From Actinomycetota bacterium (GTDB taxonomy: Bacteria; Actinomycetota; Acidimicrobiia; Acidimicrobiales; JAFATL01), in NCBI GenBank assembly GCA_019243975.1, contig JAFATL010000078.1, positions 1-6,793 on the forward strand: a stretch of DNA of 6,793 bases. Direction: 5' to 3'. Under the pieces are notes generated by a model. It had not been told where the DNA came from and did not search any database. It saw only the letters and a program-made list of their open reading frames with translations. Position 1 is the first letter of the stretch, and the number at the start of each line of letters is the position of its first letter. Below are positions 5,843 to 6,793 of this stretch, in pieces. Made by a program: the position numbers and the translations under genes.

Positions 5843-6067
5843 GTGGCCGATGTCACGCTGCACGCAGCCGTCGCACTCCTCGTCGACAGCTCGTACGACG
5901 CCATGGAGCGGGTTCGTACCGAGTTCGTCGAGGCCTACGGCGTGGGCGTGTGGCCGCCCCGGGCCCGGGTGCTGTTCGACCGCCTGCGCGTCGCTGCCGA
6001 GGCCATGGAGTCGGTCGAGGAGTGGCTGTCCGTCGTCTACGACGACGAGTCCGTCGAAGAGGACTGA
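5843..6067 (+). CDS. Small acidic protein of unknown function
   Basis: A 74-residue open frame starting with GTG, divergent from the ABC operon (53 bases between starts). I do not recognise the family. It has no signal peptide or clear membrane helix. The middle (about 18-64) looks mostly helical, with VRTEFVEAYGVGVWPPRARV and a following amphipathic stretch, and the C-terminus is strongly acidic (DDESVEED). Support for coding is the strong G/C bias at third positions along the whole frame and the fact that it fills an otherwise empty gap. Against it, no Shine-Dalgarno sequence is seen. An internal ATG at 5903 could be the real start. The last 31 bases overlap the 3' end of the convergent methyltransferase gene. 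Confidence 0.5.
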   Translation: MADVTLHAAVALLVDSSYDAMERVRTEFVEAYGVGVWPPRARVLFDRLRVAAEAMESVEEWLSVVYDDESVEED

Positions 6068-6747
6068 CGCCCCAAGACCAGCAGCAGCCGGCTCTCACCT
6101 GCGAGCCGACGGCGGCGCTGCAAGACCGCCAGCCCGCTGCCAGCGGCAGCATCTGCCAGTTCACCTGCCGTCCACATCCGTAACCCCAGTTCGTCACGAA
6201 ACGCCAGCACTCGGCCGTCGGGCTGGCGCACCCGCACCGTGAGGACGCGGGGAGAAAACCGCACGTCGAACCGGGTGCCGTCCCGCGTGAGGCGCCACCG
6301 GTCGCGGGTCGTGTCGTCGCCCGGTTGGCTGGCCTCCACCACGTAGCGGCCGCCGGCCGCGAGGTGGTGGGCGACGCACGCGAAGTGGGCCCGCAGGGCG
6401 TCTTCGGATGAGAGATGGCCGACGGCGCCCGCCATGAGCAGGATCAGCCCGAACCGCCCGCCCAGAGAGAAGCCGGTCATGTCGCCGACTTGTGCGTCGA
6501 GGGGCACGCCGGCCTCACGGGCGCGCCGGGCGGCGTGGCGGACCATGGCGGGCGACAGGTCGAGGGCGGTCACGTCCACGCCTCGCCGGGCCAACTCGAT
6601 CCCGTGAGCACCAGGTCCTGCTGCCAGCTCGAGTGCGCGCGCCGGCACCTCGCCCGTCCACCGCACGATGGCGTCGACTTCGGATGGGATGTCGCGAAAT
6701 GAGAACGCGGCCTCGTACAGGTCGGGGCGGCTGTAGATGCTCGGCAC
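6037..6747 (-). CDS. Class I SAM-dependent methyltransferase
   Basis: A 236-residue Rossmann-fold methyltransferase, cytoplasmic. The SAM-binding motif I is ALELAAGPGAHGIELARRG (38-56); the acidic residue after strand 2 is D63 in ALDLSPAMV; QVGDM (86-90) and LILLMAGAVGHL (101-112) fit motifs II and III. The C-terminal half is beta-rich and has the MWTAGEL segment seen in related small-molecule methyltransferases. GTG at 6747 is chosen because GGAGGGG lies at the right distance before it; the frame also opens at a TTG four codons earlier, but that codon lies next to the Shine-Dalgarno sequence. The serine-rich tail (SSSTDSSS) is encoded where the gene overlaps the convergent small gene. The methyl acceptor is unknown. 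Confidence 0.85.
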   Translation of the reverse strand: MPSIYSRPDLYEAAFSFRDIPSEVDAIVRWTGEVPARALELAAGPGAHGIELARRGVDVTALDLSPAMVRHAARRAREAGVPLDAQVGDMTGFSLGGRFGLILLMAGAVGHLSSEDALRAHFACVAHHLAAGGRYVVEASQPGDDTTRDRWRLTRDGTRFDVRFSPRVLTVRVRQPDGRVLAFRDELGLRMWTAGELADAAAGSGLAVLQRRRRLAGESRLLLVLGRQSSSTDSSS

Positions 6748-6761
6748 AGCCCCCTCCAAGA

Positions 6762-6780
6762 TAGTTCGAGGGCTGAACTA
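6762..6780. promoter_or_regulatory. Operator-like inverted repeat upstream of the methyltransferase gene
   Basis: TAGTTC (6762-6767) and GAACTA (6775-6780) form a perfect 6-base inverted repeat with a 7-base spacer. It lies 14 bases before the methyltransferase start, in a short AT-richer stretch that stands out in this GC-rich window. The size and symmetry fit a dimeric regulator of the MarR or similar winged-helix class, but the regulator is not in the window. It also overlaps a TAATAT box (6779-6784) pointing out of the right edge, so it could control two divergent genes. Confidence 0.4.
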
Positions 6781-6793
6781 ATATGGGGACGTG

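Overview
The window is GC-rich, with strong G/C preference at third codon positions, genes on both strands and several starts that lack a Shine-Dalgarno sequence. Together with the protein types (an FadE-like acyl-CoA dehydrogenase of a form I associate with actinobacteria, an AbiEi/DUF559-type protein and a MacB-like ABC exporter), this suggests a high-GC actinobacterium, possibly of the Acidimicrobiia. That placement is inference; no rRNA or marker gene is present.

Layout, left to right. A nested hairpin repeat (copy 1, 11-60) lies just before a complete acyl-CoA dehydrogenase gene (98-1360, +). A second, slightly diverged copy in the same orientation (1367-1416) lies between the dehydrogenase stop and the stop of a convergent gene for a winged-helix plus DUF559/Vsr-like nuclease protein (1421-2341, -). 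A third copy, an exact inverted match of copy 1 (2397-2446), lies upstream of the nuclease gene. So the nuclease gene is enclosed by inverted copies of the repeat. A strong perfect hairpin (2458-2488) follows, then a two-gene ABC exporter operon on the minus strand: ATPase (5058-5789) and an 851-residue FtsX/MacB-type permease (2494-5049). Beyond it are a small acidic protein gene (5843-6067, +) and a convergent SAM-dependent methyltransferase gene (6037-6747, -) that overlap at their 3' ends. The right edge holds an inverted repeat resembling an operator and perhaps the start of a further divergent gene.

Most genes here are ordinary: fatty-acid or steroid side-chain type oxidation, an envelope exporter, and a small-molecule or unknown methyltransferase. 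The part that stands out is 1364-2449. It looks like a cassette of one nuclease gene between terminal inverted hairpins, sitting between the dehydrogenase stop codon and the hairpin that would otherwise be shared as terminator by the convergent dehydrogenase and permease genes. All three differences between repeat copies 1 and 2 fall in predicted unpaired positions. This fits a selfish or regulatory repeat-nuclease pair, though mobility and any action of the protein on the repeat are hypotheses.
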